Shown one piece after another: positions 1-12,519 of a stretch of DNA of 64,000 nt. The first letter of the stretch is position 1. Each line of letters begins with the position of its first letter. Origin of the DNA: Blastomyces gilchristii SLH14081 (Eukaryota > Ascomycota > Eurotiomycetes > Onygenales > Ajellomycetaceae); assembly GCF_000003855.2 (NCBI RefSeq), contig NW_003101680.1, positions 1,790,836 through 1,854,835 on the forward strand, written 5' to 3'. Position numbers and translations under genes: made by a program. Below the pieces are notes generated by a model. That model was not told the DNA's origin. It saw nothing but the letters and a program-made list of their open reading frames with translations, and ran no database searches.

Positions 1-3000
1 GACAGATATACACAATGTCTCTTTACAGATTTTAAGAATGTCTTTTCAGAAAGAAAAGTAGTGAAGTTTCCTGATATCAAGATATAATATAAGATTTATC
101 TTGAAGACAGTGTAACAGCACTGTACAGGCCTCTTTATAACTTGTCTGTAAAGAAATTGAATGTTCTGTGTAAATATCTTAAAGAAGTGTAATCAAAGAA
201 CTGAATATATCTATCAAAGAGTTCAGCAGAAGTGTCTATACTCTTTATGTCTAAGAAGAATGATAGACCATATCTATGTATAGATTACAGAGGTCTTAAT
301 AAGATGACAGTTAAGAATTGCTATTCATTACTATTAATTAATGAGATAATTAATTAATTATCTGAAGTAAAGATGTTCTCAAAGATTGATATACAGAATA
401 TCTATTATAGAATCAGAGTTAATAAAGACAATATTTGAAAAACAGCTTTTTATATCAAGTATAGCAATTTTAAATATCTTGTTTTATCTTTTGATCTTTG
501 TAATACTTCAGTCATCTTTCAGATTTATATAAATGAGACACTGCAGAGCCTTGTCAACATCTTCTGCATAGTATACTTAAACAACATTCTAATCTTCTTA
601 AAAATAGAGAAAGAACATGATACTCATGTTCAAGAAGTGTTGAGTCACTTGAGACAGTATTAACTCTATGTAAATACTGAAAAATGCTTGTTCTACATGC
701 AGAAGATTGATTTCTTAGATTATATTATTGAGATGAACAGCATTTCAATGAACAGAAGTCAGGTCTTTATTATTAAGAACTGGCCAGCACTGCAGATATA
801 TCATAAGATACAGATGTTTCTAGAATTTGTGAATTTCTACAGATAATTTATCTATATATATTCACAGATTACTGTCTCTCTTACAGATCTGTTAAAGAGA
901 AGTGTGAAAGACAGAAAAATAGAACTGTTTATTCTTATTCAAGACACTGTACAGATATTTATAGAATTGAAATAAGCTTTCACAGATGTCATGATACTGA
1001 ATCACTTTAATCTTAACTTACTCAGTCAGTGTAAGACTGATGTATCTGAGAATAAGATCTATGAAATCTTTTCACAGTTGACACTGAAGACCTTTCAATA
1101 TTGAAAGAATCAGAGAATAATTATCTCTGAGAAAACAGATAATGAATTATCTGTGAGAGAAGGCTTTTTCATGAAGTCTATAAGATATTATAAATAAAAA
1201 TCAGTGATCTTCTTCTCTAAGAAGTTATCACTTATACAGAGAAGATATGATATTCATGATTAGAAGATGTTAGTAATTGTCAAATTCTTTAAAATCTGAT
1301 AATATTATCTTCAGAGTAGTAAGTACTCAGTGTAAGTCTTTACTAATTATATAAATCTGCATTACTTCTTGATAATAAAGAGCTTGACAGAATATTAAGT
1401 CAGATAAGTAGAGCTGCTTTCAGAGTATATTTTCTATATCTGATACTATTCAGATTAGCTTAATCTCACTGATACACTGTCTAGACAGTCTGATTATAAT
1501 ATTATTAATGTAGAGAAGAATTCTATAAAAGAATCTCTGTTATCACTGCAGAAGAAGCTGACTGCAGAAGATTGAGATTCTCTGCAGCTTAGAAACAGTA
1601 CTGAAGAGACAGCTATATAACTCAGTATAGAAGATGAAAGAAAATCTGAATCTCTGCAGAGAACTGACACTGAAGATCATGAGCTTCTTATATTATATCT
1701 TACAATTATTGAATTGATAAAGAATAAAACAGTCTACAATCTTTCAATCTGACTACTTTTGAAATTTATTAATAAGTTATAGAAGAGAAATATCTCTACT
1801 GCAGCTTGAATTCAGAAGTTAAAGAAGAAAGAATTCAGTTTAAACTTGAAAGAGACAGACTCTGAGCAGAGTGATACTGCTAAGAAATCAAGTCACTGAT
1901 AACTAGAAGAATGTGAACTTCTATTACTGAATAATTCAGTCTTTATCTCTTATAGTAGAACAGTGTATCAGAAGTTATTAAGAATTCATTATAATAATTC
2001 TTATATGAGACACTTCAGATTAGAGAAGACTGAGAAGCTTCTAAAATATAAATATATTTAAAACAAGCTCTGAGCAGATGTTAAAGAGTATATTAAGACT
2101 TATAATATCTATTAAAGAATAAAGATCTTATAATATAAGTAATACAGTGAGTTGATATCACTGTCTGTTTTAAAGAGCTTATAACAGAATCTATTAATGA
2201 ATTTCATAGTTAATCTGTCAAAGTTGACAAGAGTTAAAGAATATGACTTAATTTTGATCATTGTTAATCACTTTATAAAGATAATCAGATATATCTCTAC
2301 TTATAAAAAGATTAAAGTCTCTGAATTGACTGATCTGTTTTTAGATATCATTATTTATAATCACAGTGCTCTGAAATTGTTAATAACAGATCAAGAATTT
2401 CTCTTTATCAGTAAATACTGATCAGCTTTTTACTATTATCTTATAATAAGATATCTTCTTAGTACTGTATTTCATCTGCAGACTGATGATCAGACTGAAT
2501 ATCAGAATCAGACACTAGAACAGTATCTTTGAGTGTTCTATTTATATTATTAGAATAATTGACTTAAATATCTTCTAACTACTGAATTTGTATATAATAA
2601 TACAAAGAATATAATCTTAAAGATATCTTCTTTCTATACTTATTATGAATATAATTCTTCATTACTCAGTGACATTGCAGATAATATTTCAAAGAAAGAA
2701 ATAGATAGTCAGAATATCAGACAGATACAGAGAACAGAGTATCTCTCAGTATCAGAAGTAAAAGTGAGATTGAAACTTTTAAACAAAATTTATAAGAAGA
2801 CAGTGAAAAGTATTTATCATACTTAGAAGTAGTAGATGAAATACTATAATTAAAAACATTTTTTAATGAAGTTCTTAATAGAGAATTAAGTACTACTTTC
2901 AGTAAAGAATATCAAGATAATAAGATTATATAAGAAGCTTAGTAAGTGATGACTAGAATCTTTCTCAGTAACAAGAGTAGTGAGTAAGCAGATATATAAG

Positions 3001-3336
3001 TTGAAATTACTCACAGAATTGAAATTAATTCATTCTGTTTTTTACATTTTCTATTTAAAGCTTTATAAATAATATTCTGAGATGAAGCTATCTTAACTGA
3101 ATAATATTAAGATCAGAAGTGATACTGAATATCTTATAAAGAAAATATTGAATAAATGAATATATTACAGTAAGCTTCAATATCTTATTAAATAAGAAGA
3201 TTATTCATTGTCAGAGAATTTATAAGAATTACTTAAATATTTGAAAAATGCTGAGAAAGAGATTGTAAGCTATGAGATAACTAGTAGAGATTACTCTATT
3301 ACATATTAGAGATATTAAGTAAGAAATACTACTTAA
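1..3336 (+). pseudogene. Decayed pol of G1-A: RT, RNase H, integrase, chromodomain
   Basis: One reading frame can be followed through many TGA, TAA and TAG stops. The reverse-transcriptase active-site box at 574-585 reads YLNN, so both catalytic aspartates of the usual YLDD have become asparagine. The integrase core begins at 2197 (MNFIVNLSKLTRVKEY); the first catalytic Asp of the DDE triad, normally MDFIVD-like, is Asn. A chromodomain-like tail follows at about 3110-3290. The RT and integrase segments are in the same frame (574 and 2197 differ by a multiple of three), as in copy B. The start lies outside the window. The end at 3336 is the TAA aligned with that of copy B. Known role of the family: replication and integration of the element. 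Confidence 0.85.
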
Positions 3337-3488
3337 GACTTCTTATTTTTCTTAAAGAATCTTTTAAAGATAATTTTACAGTAATAAGCTGATATTTTAT
3401 AGACTCTGTAATACTCTTCTTTTATTTTCTTTTAAAGAGTTTTTTAGAAGTTTAATAAGACTACACAAGTGTAAAATTCCTGAAGTGA

Positions 3489-4647
3489 TTAGAGAAAAGA
3501 GATATTGAAAATCAATAAAAAAGATTAATATTATTAACTCACAGACTGCTACTATTCTAATAGAGCTGCAGCTCACTGAAAAAGTAAAAAGAGAGATCAG
3601 AGTCTACTTATTAATAATCACACTCTTATCAAACTCATTCTTCACTATTAAAGTCTCTGACACTGATATCTTTATCTGCTGAGAAGTTAGCACTGCAGTG
3701 CTGTAGAGAAGTATGCTGTAGAAGAGTATAAGAGATGCTTAAAATATTAACTTATTAATTTATAAAGCATTTCAGTTATCTACTTTAATTGAAGTAAGAT
3801 TCTCTTCAATCAGTGATTGATCTCTGTGATACTTTTAATAACAGTATCAGTTAATTTCTTCTTGAAATCAGTTATTCTGAGATGTTTTTTTATCTCAGAG
3901 ATTCATACTTTCATCTTCTTTTACAGATGAGTAAGAGAGATCTTTTCAGTCTTAATAGAATTTATTAATACTTAAAGCTTTAAGACTCTCACTCTGTACT
4001 ACTTGAGTATTTAAACTTCTTATCAGAGCTGATACAATATCTTTCTATGAGATAATACTTACAGAGAGATAGAAGTTGTTATTACAGATATAATAAAAAT
4101 AACAGAAGTAAGAGAAGAAATAGATATATAAAATTCTCTTCTTCTTCAGCTGCTTGATACAGTGCAGATAAGTAGTAATACTGATTAGAAGCTGCATCAG
4201 AGTCTTTTCACAGAGAGAAGATAAAGAAATTACAGAACTCTATAGACTCAACTTAGCAGTATTCTGAGCAGGGCTCAGACATGCTGTGAGAGAGAAACTA
4301 CAGATTGAGCTTCTCAGAGTCACTGTCTCTGAAATCAAGCTCTTCTCAGGTTTCTCTCTGAATGATCACATGAGATCATACATCACTGTATTGACTGAGG
4401 GAAGGGGCAGCGTTGCAACAGCGATGAGAAGAGCAGAGAACAGACTGAACACAGATGAATTAATTAGCAGAAGAAATGACATCTCACTGCAAGGCACAGC
4501 AACTTCTGCCACAGCTGTAAAAGAAGTAGAAGAAGATGTGATAATGAGAGCAGTGCTCCCGCGGCTCATTGACACTGCCTTCATCTCCAACCTGGCTTTC
4601 TTAGCGGTTATGAAGGCTGCAGCTGCACCATGAAGACATTTACTCAC
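3489..4647 (-). pseudogene. Antisense accessory ORF of G1-A (aORF)
   Basis: The minus strand reads MSKCLHGAAAAFITAKKARL from 4647, then an Ala/Ser/Thr-rich stretch to 4366. Past a TGA it continues with words shared with copy B, such as SFREKP, SLISETVT and KDIVSALIRS. It lies between the pol stop and the 3' LTR and converges tail to tail with gag-pol. The frame relative to copy B is broken once, so the 3' limit is approximate. I do not recognise a domain. A short Cys-rich middle section is shared with copy B but eroded here (Cys to Tyr). The plus strand is also open across 4286-4633, so the coding strand is not proven by openness alone; conservation of the longer antisense frame in three copies favours minus. 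Confidence 0.5.
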
Positions 4648-5090
4648 TAGAAAATATCAGAATAAGTTCTTGATTATTCTCTAAGAATAATACTCTCATG
4701 CACTCACTATTACAATTGAGAGAGAGAAAAGAAAAATGTTTCACAGAGAGAGAGATCTTTTTGAAAAATCCTGTCACTACTGTTAGCTTTGTCTTTAAAA
4801 ATACATCACTTTTGCAGAGAATTTTATACATAGAACAGAGTATATTGAAAGATCTGTAAGTCACTTATTAACTACATTTTTCACATTTTAAATCAATATA
4901 TAAGAAACTCACTTATCATATGTTTGATTTGAATGAAGATGAGAAAGAAAGATCTATACAGTCAGCAGAAAAACTCATCTATTTCTTTGTATCATACATA
5001 GTATATATACTGTTAATCAGTTGATAACTGTTACTATATAACAAAGATAATTTCTAATCTGATAATCTTGAGAGTATAGAGACTATACTC

Positions 5091-5106
5091 TTAAAGAAAA
5101 GAGTAT
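5091..5106 (+). other. Polypurine tract of G1-A
   Basis: Purine-rich TTAAAGAAAAGAGTAT lies directly before the 3' LTR and matches the equivalent tract at 22092-22108. In LTR retrotransposons this RNase H-resistant segment primes plus-strand DNA. Confidence 0.7.
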
Positions 5107-5637
5107 TATCACACTCTCAGCTATGTCAAGACTCTGTTACAGTTTCACACAGCTTATTACTTTTATATGAATAATTTCATTCTGTTTAAACTAGTTTTCA
5201 ATTACTCTATGATATTATTCAGATATATTATAGAAAGATCTGATTGATAAATATAAGAATCTTACTTCTATATAAGATCAGCAGATTACTCTTTCTTAAT
5301 AATGAGATATCACTGAGATATCACTTCAGCTATTCTCACTTATAAAATGAAAGAAGAGTATCTACTTATTATCTATATAGAATAGCTAGATACTGACTTC
5401 TTATTAAAGAAGTCAGTAATTCATTTTTCTTCTACTGAAATATATAAGAGTTACTGCATGTCTTATACAATCTTCTTAGTATACTAAGTATTATATCTGT
5501 AATATTCTCATAATAACTCTGTAGCCTATGAGCTCACTATTTAAGCAAGATAGTTAAGCTCACTTATACAGCTTCTTAAACAACTATCTCTACATAATGC
5601 TGTTGACTAGTCATTACTTCGGTTCTGTAATATTACA
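5107..5637 (+). repeat. 3' LTR of G1-A
   Basis: This 531-bp sequence aligns with the 536-bp LTRs of G1-B. It begins TATCACACTC (ancestral TG probably mutated to TA) and ends ATTACA. A stretch with CGG near the end (about 5619) is a rare surviving CpG. Confidence 0.85.
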
Positions 5638-6521
5638 TCTATATTAATATAATCATTGACAAAGTCTTCTATTTTGAGATATAAATAACCAGTTCCTCTA
5701 CATTCTGCTGACAATATTTATATTATTATATAAAAACAGACTTATATTCTCTATAATATCAAGACTCTGAAGAGGGAAAGTCTTGATAGAGAGTATACAG
5801 TAGTATATATCTTAGCAGTTTCTATCTCATTCTTCTACAGCAGTTAATGCAAAAAAAAAAAAGATCTTAGAAATAGTTTTTTACTTCTCTTGAAAAAGTA
5901 AGATGTTTTTCTCTGGATTTTATACAATATTCTTACAAAGAATTAAAAACAGAGTTGTTTTCTGTTATAATTTCATATTCTATTAAGTAAGAATTACTTT
6001 TTCAGTGACTGAAGAGCTTTCATTAATACTTAATTTCTTTTTATACTTTTTATTAACTGATTTGAGTTGCACACTTGTTGTGTGAGAAGAATTGAATAAT
6101 TTAGAATAAAATTGAATAGTTTTAATCAATTTCTCTGCAAAAAATTAATTAATTTATTTTTTGTCAGTTTTTCTCTCAAAAACTGTCATATTATCTGATT
6201 TATTATCAATTGATATTATACTTTTCCTCACTGTATTTCAAGAAAGAGATTATAAAGATTTTATTGATTTATCTTAAAAATTAATTTTAGTTTATTAGAT
6301 TCTCTTCAAAAATCTAATCTAGTTACTGAACTAGTGTAAAAAAAATCAGGTATTTTATACATAAAAGTCTTTTATTCTTCTTTTGAAACAGTCTGATCAA
6401 CTTTTCAATTGAAAACAGACTTAGAAATCTCTTAATTAAAACAGTCTAATCAACTTTTCAAAAGAGTTTGATAAATATCTCAATTGAAACAGTCTGACTA
6501 ACTTTTCATTGAGTGAGAACA
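5638..6521. other. AT-rich stretch between the G1-A LTR and LINE ORF1
   Basis: No reading frame is recognisable here. It probably includes the 5' untranslated region of the LINE plus older flanking DNA, but I cannot place the boundary. It contains a 9-bp perfect inverted repeat (ATCAAGACT at 5758-5766 against AGTCTTGAT at 5779-5787), with weaker outer pairing, and a run of A at about 5853-5864. Repeated short phrases with CAGTCTGA..AACTTTTCA occur at about 6390-6510. Confidence 0.5.
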
Positions 6522-8122
6522 ATGAGTTCAAAAATACACTCAGTTAATATAGAAAAAGATGCTTTCTCAAATACTATTTCTGAGATTAAAATTCTGAAGA
6601 GAAGAAAGAAAGAAGAAATAGAGAAATAACAAGTTCTTGAAATACAGAAACTTGAAAAAGTAAGCAAGATTCTTGAAAAGCAGTGTCTGAGTGAGATGAA
6701 TGAAGAAGTTCTGTTAATTCTTCATACTCAGGTTAGATAACTACAGGAGATGATCAAGTTCAAACTTGGAATTTCAAACACAGTTCAAAAAATAATGAAA
6801 TTCCTAGTACAATCACTGACTCTTCATCTTACTCTTCTTCTTTTTTTCCTACTTCTTCTTCTTCTTTGAATTAGAAGAAAACATATGCTCAAGCAGCTGA
6901 ATCTGCTGTCTCTAAATCTGCTATCTCAAAACCTGCTCAAAATTCTGAGAAAACTGAGAAGAATACTGCTCATACTTCTATTCATAGAAAAGTAGAAAAG
7001 AAAATATAAAAAGAGAAAAACTTTCAAATCTTCAGAAATAGAAGACTTATTCTCAAAGTCTTAAATCAGAACATTCTGCAAAGAAACAAGCTAAGCTCAA
7101 ATCTTATTTTCAGAATTAGAAATGAAATTAATCAGCAGTTCTTTTCTCAGTTAATGACTGATATTGAAGTTCAAAAATCAGTTATAGCTTCAATTGAGTC
7201 ATCATTCTTTGAAAACTTCATCATTCTGACTACAATGTCTGAATTCAGTGCTGAATTTCTTATTCAGAATGAGAATCTCTGAAAGTCAGCAGTAGAATCT
7301 TTGCTAAACATAATAATTCTATCTGAGAGAGATGAAAAGAGAGATAAATTCATTCTTTATAATATTTCAGTTGAAATTTTTGACTGTGAAGAAGAAATAC
7401 TACTTCTTAAAAATGAATTGAAAGAATACAACTCTATTTAACTGAGAAAAGAGCCTGTATGACTAAATTCAATTGAGTTCAGATAAAGCAGAAGAAATGC
7501 CTCTGTTCTAGTATATATAAAAACACTTGAACAGTCAAAGATCTCTGAAGTAAGAGTAGCAGATTTGAAAATGAGAGTTCATAAATACAAAGACTCAAGA
7601 ATGAATCTCAAAGCTCAAACACAGTGTTTAAACTGTCAAAGATATGAACACTTTGCAATCTCATGTTTTAGAGACTCAAAATGTGTATTCTATATCAGAG
7701 ATTATAAAACTAGTGAGCATAAATGTGAAACATGCTTAAAAAGAGATGAAATATGTTAACACACTCTGCTTAAGTGCTCTAATTGCAAAGAAAAACATGC
7801 ATCTAGCTCAAAAGAATGTATATTTGCTTCAAGAACTCAAAAGAACTGAAGAAAAGATGAAGCTCAAAGTCAATCTAGAACTGAAGAGAAGAGTTAAGTC
7901 AGTAAACTTACAACTGCAAGCTTAAAAAGAAGAAACTCTCAACTATCTAAATCTTCAAATTTCAATTCTTCAGCTAAATGTAAACAGAATTTGAATTCTC
8001 AAACTTCTGTTAAAATTAGAGAATTGAGAAATAACTCTGATAATAAACTAGATATAATGTAAGCAGTTGAGATTCCTACTTTTCAAAATAGTTATAATCT
8101 ACTATCTGATAATAGTGATTAG
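6522..8122 (+). pseudogene. LINE ORF1 (gag-like, three zinc knuckles), decayed
   Basis: The candidate start is the ATG at 6522 (MSSKIHSVNIEKDAFSNTI). The first 80 or so residues are charged and coiled-coil-like. A frame change near 6790 leads into a Ser-rich stretch and a KTYAQAAE motif. The C-terminal part has CLNCQRYEHFAISC (a perfect CX2CX4HX4C knuckle, about 7618-7660), a second knuckle with one Cys lost to Tyr (CVFYIRDYKTSEHKC) and a third, CSNCKEKHASSSKEC. ORF1 proteins of this group bind the element RNA. It ends at a TAG at 8120-8122, 30 bp before the ORF2 ATG. Several in-frame stops and at least one frameshift make it non-functional. Confidence 0.75.
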
Positions 8123-8151
8123 ATTCTACTCTATCTCTACTCTCTTTTAGT

Positions 8152-11100
8152 ATGAATATACAATAAAAACAACAAAAAAAGTTTAAAAACTCTTCAAAAA
8201 TCACATTTATTCAAAATAATGTGAATAGAAACTTAAATTGTATTTATTCTTATCTTTAAATTATATTTGAATAAAAAGTTGATTTTATACTACTTCAGGA
8301 ACTGAATTTTGATACTGAGCAAAAATACATCATTTCTCATTCAAGCTACTACTGCTTTCTACCTCAAAAGTCTGAGATAAAGTCAAGAGTAGTGATCTAT
8401 GAAAGAAAGAGATCAAGATATCAATTTAATCTAAGATTTAATATTATGTCTAACCCTGATATTCTGATGAGTGATATTATAGATAAAGAAGATGAGTTTG
8501 ATACTATACAGCTTATAAATATCTATAATGAAAAGTCATTGAAGAAAAATAATAATATCTGAATAATTGATAGAGAATTTCTGAATATAACTTCATTAAG
8601 AAACTTTATAATCACAGGAGATTTCAATGCACATCATCTCTGATGAAATTCAGAATGCAAGAGAGCAGTAAGAGCTGATAATCTGATTGAATGAATCTTT
8701 GAGTATTCAATAGATTTGATTAATAAGTCTGATTAATAAACATTCTTTAGAAAAGGCATGAAACAGAAATCTATTATAGATCTAATCTTCATGTTATAAA
8801 ATCTAATGAAAAAAAGACTTGTAAACTGATTTATTGATTCAAATGAGACATTAGAATCAGATCATGAGATTATTCAATTTGATATTGAACTGAGTGAAAA
8901 ACAAATGAGTGAAAACCCTCTTCTCTCTAATCAGTTTAACTTTGAAAAAGCTGATTGAAAAGCAGTTGAAGAAAGCATAAATCTATTAAAATCTGAAAGA
9001 CAGAGTGAGCTATATTGAAATTCTGATCAAGATATCTCAAATGAAATGCTTGAGAATAGAGTGAAGCTCATTACATCTATTATTCTAACAAGTGTTAGAG
9101 ATAATATTTCAAAGAGAAAATCTTCTGAGTATTCAAAATCTTGATGAAATGAGAATATCTTATCTAAAAGAAAAGAATTAGCTACTGCTAGAAGAGATTG
9201 AAAGAATGATGTAATATCTGATGAAGAGTTCAAAGCTGTCAGAAATGAATATTTTTCAGATATTAAAAGAGTTAAAACAGACTGCTGAAATAAATTTCTT
9301 AAAGAAGCATAAGAAAAGGAAGTTTTTAAAGCTTTTAACTATACTAAAACAAGAAGTGTAGCAAAACTTCCAGTCTTAGAATATGAGTTTCAGAATGAAT
9401 CATATACAGCAAACTCTTTTGAGAAAAAATGTCAAGCTTTTATAAGAATTTTCTTTCAGAACTCATCAGATTCAGATTCAGATTCAGAGAAAGAGAATAT
9501 ATCACTTCTCAACTATATTAATGAAAATGACTGAGAATAGTCTGATCTTACACAAGATGAATTAGAGTTCTATCTTCTCAAGTTCTGTTAAAACTGCTGC
9601 AGGGCCTGATTCAATTAATCACTTGATTATTCAAAATACATATTCCTACTTAAAGAATGAATATTTTGAGCTTTTTTTCAATCTCTTGAAAAATGAATAT
9701 CATTCTAAATGCTGGAGAGAAGCTACTGAAGTGATTCTTACAAAACCTAATAGAAAAACTTCAATTTCTAAGTCATATAGAGTAATATCTCTATTAAACT
9801 GTCTAGAAAAGATTTTGAAAAAGATAATAGCTACTCAACTATCTTTTATAAGCTCTATTAATAACTCTCTTTTATTCAGTGAATAAATGAAAGATAGAAA
9901 ACAATGTTCTGCAATTGATACTGTTCTCTCAGTTGTTCATGATATTCAAATAGCAAAGCATGAAGATCTGGTCTCAACTGTAGTTTTTATTGATATAAAA
10001 GAATCATTTGATCTTGTTTCAAAGTCAAAGTTAATTCAGACTTTGAAGATGTTAAAACTGTCACTTTCTCTAATAAAATAAGTTAACTGTTTTATATCTA
10101 AAAGAATTATACAACTTTTCTTTGATGAAATGAAACAAGACAAGACTGAGATAAAAATAGAAGTATCACAAGAATCTTCAATCTCACTCATTTTATTTGC
10201 AATATACACTGCATATCTATTCAAAAATAGAAATATGAAAATAGTGCAATCTCTGAGTTATGTAGATGATATTGATCTAGTCTACAGCTCAAAAACTATT
10301 AAAGAGAATTTAAAAGTGATTGAAAAAGCTGTAAAGAAAATCTTTGTCAGAGCAGATATCAATCAAATTCAATTTAATATGAATAAAACTGAGTTAATTC
10401 ATTTCTTTTCTAGATTCAATGAGAAAGAACTATCTCTAACTCTTTTAAATAGAGAGATTAAACTCAGTTTAAATGTCAAATGATTAGAAGTATGATTAAA
10501 CTCTAAGTTGAATTTTAAATATCATATTCAACAAAGAACTGTCAAGGCAGAAAGACTATTGAATAACATTATCAGACTATCAAATACAGAGAGAGGTCTA
10601 TTCTTCCAGGCTATGAGACAGTTATATATAGCCTGTATTATCTCAGTAGCTGATTATGAAGTTCAAGTTTAATGAAATAATCAAGGAAATTTTACTGAAC
10701 TCTTTCAAAGTCTGTAAAACAGAGCTTTGAGAAGAATTCTGAGAGTATTCAAATCATCTTCTATTAAAGCAATGAAAATTGAAGCTTCAATTCTCTCTTC
10801 TGCTATTAGATTTGAAAAGGCCTGTATGAACTATACTCTGAGAGTGATAAAGATGAGCTTAAATCATATAATCAGAGAAAGAGTCTCCTCTTCATTTTCA
10901 TCAATTAACTCTGAAAACAAACTGGATTGAAATAGATTTCTTGATTGAAATGAAAATAATTCTTCAAAGAAAATATCTTCACAACTGTACAGACTATACT
11001 CACTGATTAAAAATCAATTTTCTTCTTTAAATATTGAAAAAGTTGATTATGAGAAGTTATCTCTCTGAAGAGAAAAGCTTGAATCTCTTATAGACTTACA

Positions 11101-12112
11101 AATAAGTGAACTATCTAAAGAGAAAGAATATTAACAGCATTTGAAGAGAATTTCTATAATTAATATAAAAGACTCTATTCTGATTTATTCAGATGACTCA
11201 AAAAATGAGAATTTGAATAGATTAGATACAGACATTGCTTATACTGAAGATAATATTAATTTTATCTCAAATTTCTGAAATTTAGACTGTGAATCTGAAG
11301 TCTTTGATACTGAACTATTTGTAATAGTGAAAGCTTTCAAACTTATTGAAATAAAATCTTATAAAAGAAAAAATAGTTTGAAAGAGACATGAATATTCTC
11401 TGATAGTCAAGCTGCTTTAAAAAGACTTAGAAATAGTCAGATTCATAATAATTAAATGAATCTTGAACTAATCTTAAACTTCATTTTAAAAATTCAAAAG
11501 AGAAGAATATCAAAGCTGATAATTTATCTACACTGAGTTCCTGCTCATATGAATATTCATGGCAATGAATTGACTGATTCAGCTGTAAAAAAAGGTTCAG
11601 AATTAAGCAGATCTATTCAAAAAGTTGTGTCCTGATCTTTTATAAAGAGAAAAATAAAAGAATCTTGTTTAGACAAGTGAAATGAAAGCTGGCAGAAATA
11701 AAAGAAGAGTATACATTATTCAAGATTTGAAACAAAACCCAAGTGGAAATCTTGTTCAATTAAATGTAAAAAGAAAATATTCTCATCTATAATACAGCTG
11801 AAATTAGAACATGATTATTTCAAATCTTATATACAAAGATTTGATGATAGATTTGATTCAATAGAATGCTCATTCTGTAATACAAATGAGAATTCTGAGT
11901 ATATTGTAATGCACTGTGCATTATATAATAGTCTCAGAGTCAGATTGAAAGAGAAGTATAATCTAAATTAATTAAATATGAGATTCTTATTCTCAACTGA
12001 GACAGGAATTAAATACTTAATAGACTTTCTATCAGAAACTTAAGCAGCTATAAGAAAATGACTGAATTCAGAAATATCTGAATATGAAGAGGAGGAAATT
12101 GATCAGATATAG
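8152..12112 (+). pseudogene. LINE ORF2: endonuclease, reverse transcriptase, RNase H, decayed
   Basis: The start at 8152 (MNIQ) is in frame with the endonuclease motif IITGDFNAHH at 8605-8634. A single-base frameshift near 9580 separates endonuclease from RT. The RT reads AAGPDSIN, then CWREATEVILTKP at 9710-9748, an FIDIKESFD block at about 9987-10013 (normally FxDxxxAFD) and the active site SYVDDIDLVY at 10255-10284 with both Asp intact. RNase H follows in the same frame: YSDDS near 11186, FSDSQAAL at about 11400, and H.VPAHMNIHGNELTDSA with TGA in place of the usual Trp. A Cys/His motif (CSFCNTNENSEYIVMHC) is near 11870-11920. The frame stops at TAG 12110-12112. Family role: nicking the target and copying the LINE RNA. 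Confidence 0.85.
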
Positions 12113-12401
12113 TCTGTTAAAACAGCTATATACTATCTTTTAATAATTTGTTTCATTACAGTCTCTCTTTATTTTACTTTACTTTTTTCTTTCTACTCTT
12201 TTCTATCTATCTATTTAATGTGTCTATCTTTAAGACTGTGTTCTCTTTTCTTTTATCATGTCAAATGATTTCAAAATATCAGAAGATGTTAAAATACTGT
12301 AATTTGTAAACAGTTTTTGTATTCTGAGCTGGAATTTTCTGATTTTGCATATCTGAAATTGGTGAATGTATAATAGTTAACTTTATAGATATAGGAAAAA
12401 C

Positions 12402-12424
12402 CCTGAGAACTTTGAGTTCTCAGG
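12402..12424 (+). other. Perfect stem-loop in the LINE 3' UTR
   Basis: CCTGAGAAC, a TTTGA loop and GTTCTCAGG form a perfect 9-bp stem about 40 bp before the AAT tail. Many LINEs use a 3' hairpin for recognition by their RT. Its GG and CC ends survive although such dinucleotides are depleted around it. Confidence 0.6.
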
Positions 12425-12465
12425 TAGATGTCATAGTCTCTGACTGCATACATCTATAATTGAAG

Positions 12466-12486
12466 AATAATAATAATAATAATAAT
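12466..12486 (+). repeat. (AAT)7 3' tail of the LINE
   Basis: Seven AAT units end the LINE. The next bases join directly to the broken RNase H end of G2-E0, which elsewhere (about 61525) reads TTATAGCTTATCTAATATAG. Confidence 0.75.
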
Positions 12487-12519
12487 TATAGCTCATCTAA
12501 TGTAGGTTCAGAAGAAGTT

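Larger units (their letters stand above)
1..5637 (+). mobile_element. Ty3/gypsy chromovirus, family G1, copy A (5' end outside window)
   Basis: The left part of the window is the 3' three quarters of an LTR retrotransposon. In order it holds reverse transcriptase, RNase H, integrase and chromodomain remnants (1-3336), an antisense accessory region (about 3489-4647), a polypurine tract (5091-5106) and the 3' LTR (5107-5637). It lines up along its whole length with the complete copy at 14818-29894. Gag, protease and the 5' LTR would lie upstream of base 1. The copy is heavily mutated by C-to-T and G-to-A changes and cannot encode functional enzymes. Confidence 0.9.
6522..12486 (+). mobile_element. 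Tad/I-like LINE retrotransposon with RNase H
   Basis: This is a non-LTR retrotransposon with two decayed ORFs. ORF1 carries zinc knuckles. ORF2 has an apurinic endonuclease, reverse transcriptase, RNase H and a C-terminal CCHC-like motif. It ends in (AAT)7 at 12466-12486, the kind of 3' tail seen in I-like LINEs, preceded by a perfect hairpin. The RNase H domain after RT places it with the I/Tad group, the common LINE clade of filamentous fungi. The 5' limit is not resolved: the given start is the ORF1 ATG, and the 5' UTR probably extends upstream. On its right it abuts the broken end of G2-E0. Confidence 0.85.

Noticed and set aside
5107..5637. LTR start placed at an upstream TGTTAC motif (about 5028)
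   Set aside because: The 5' LTR of copy B, delimited by its TSD, begins at the TATCAC position, and a polypurine tract directly precedes that point in copies A and B.
9027..9233. Minus-strand frame inside the LINE
   Set aside because: Antisense of LINE ORF2 between endonuclease and RT; no independent support.
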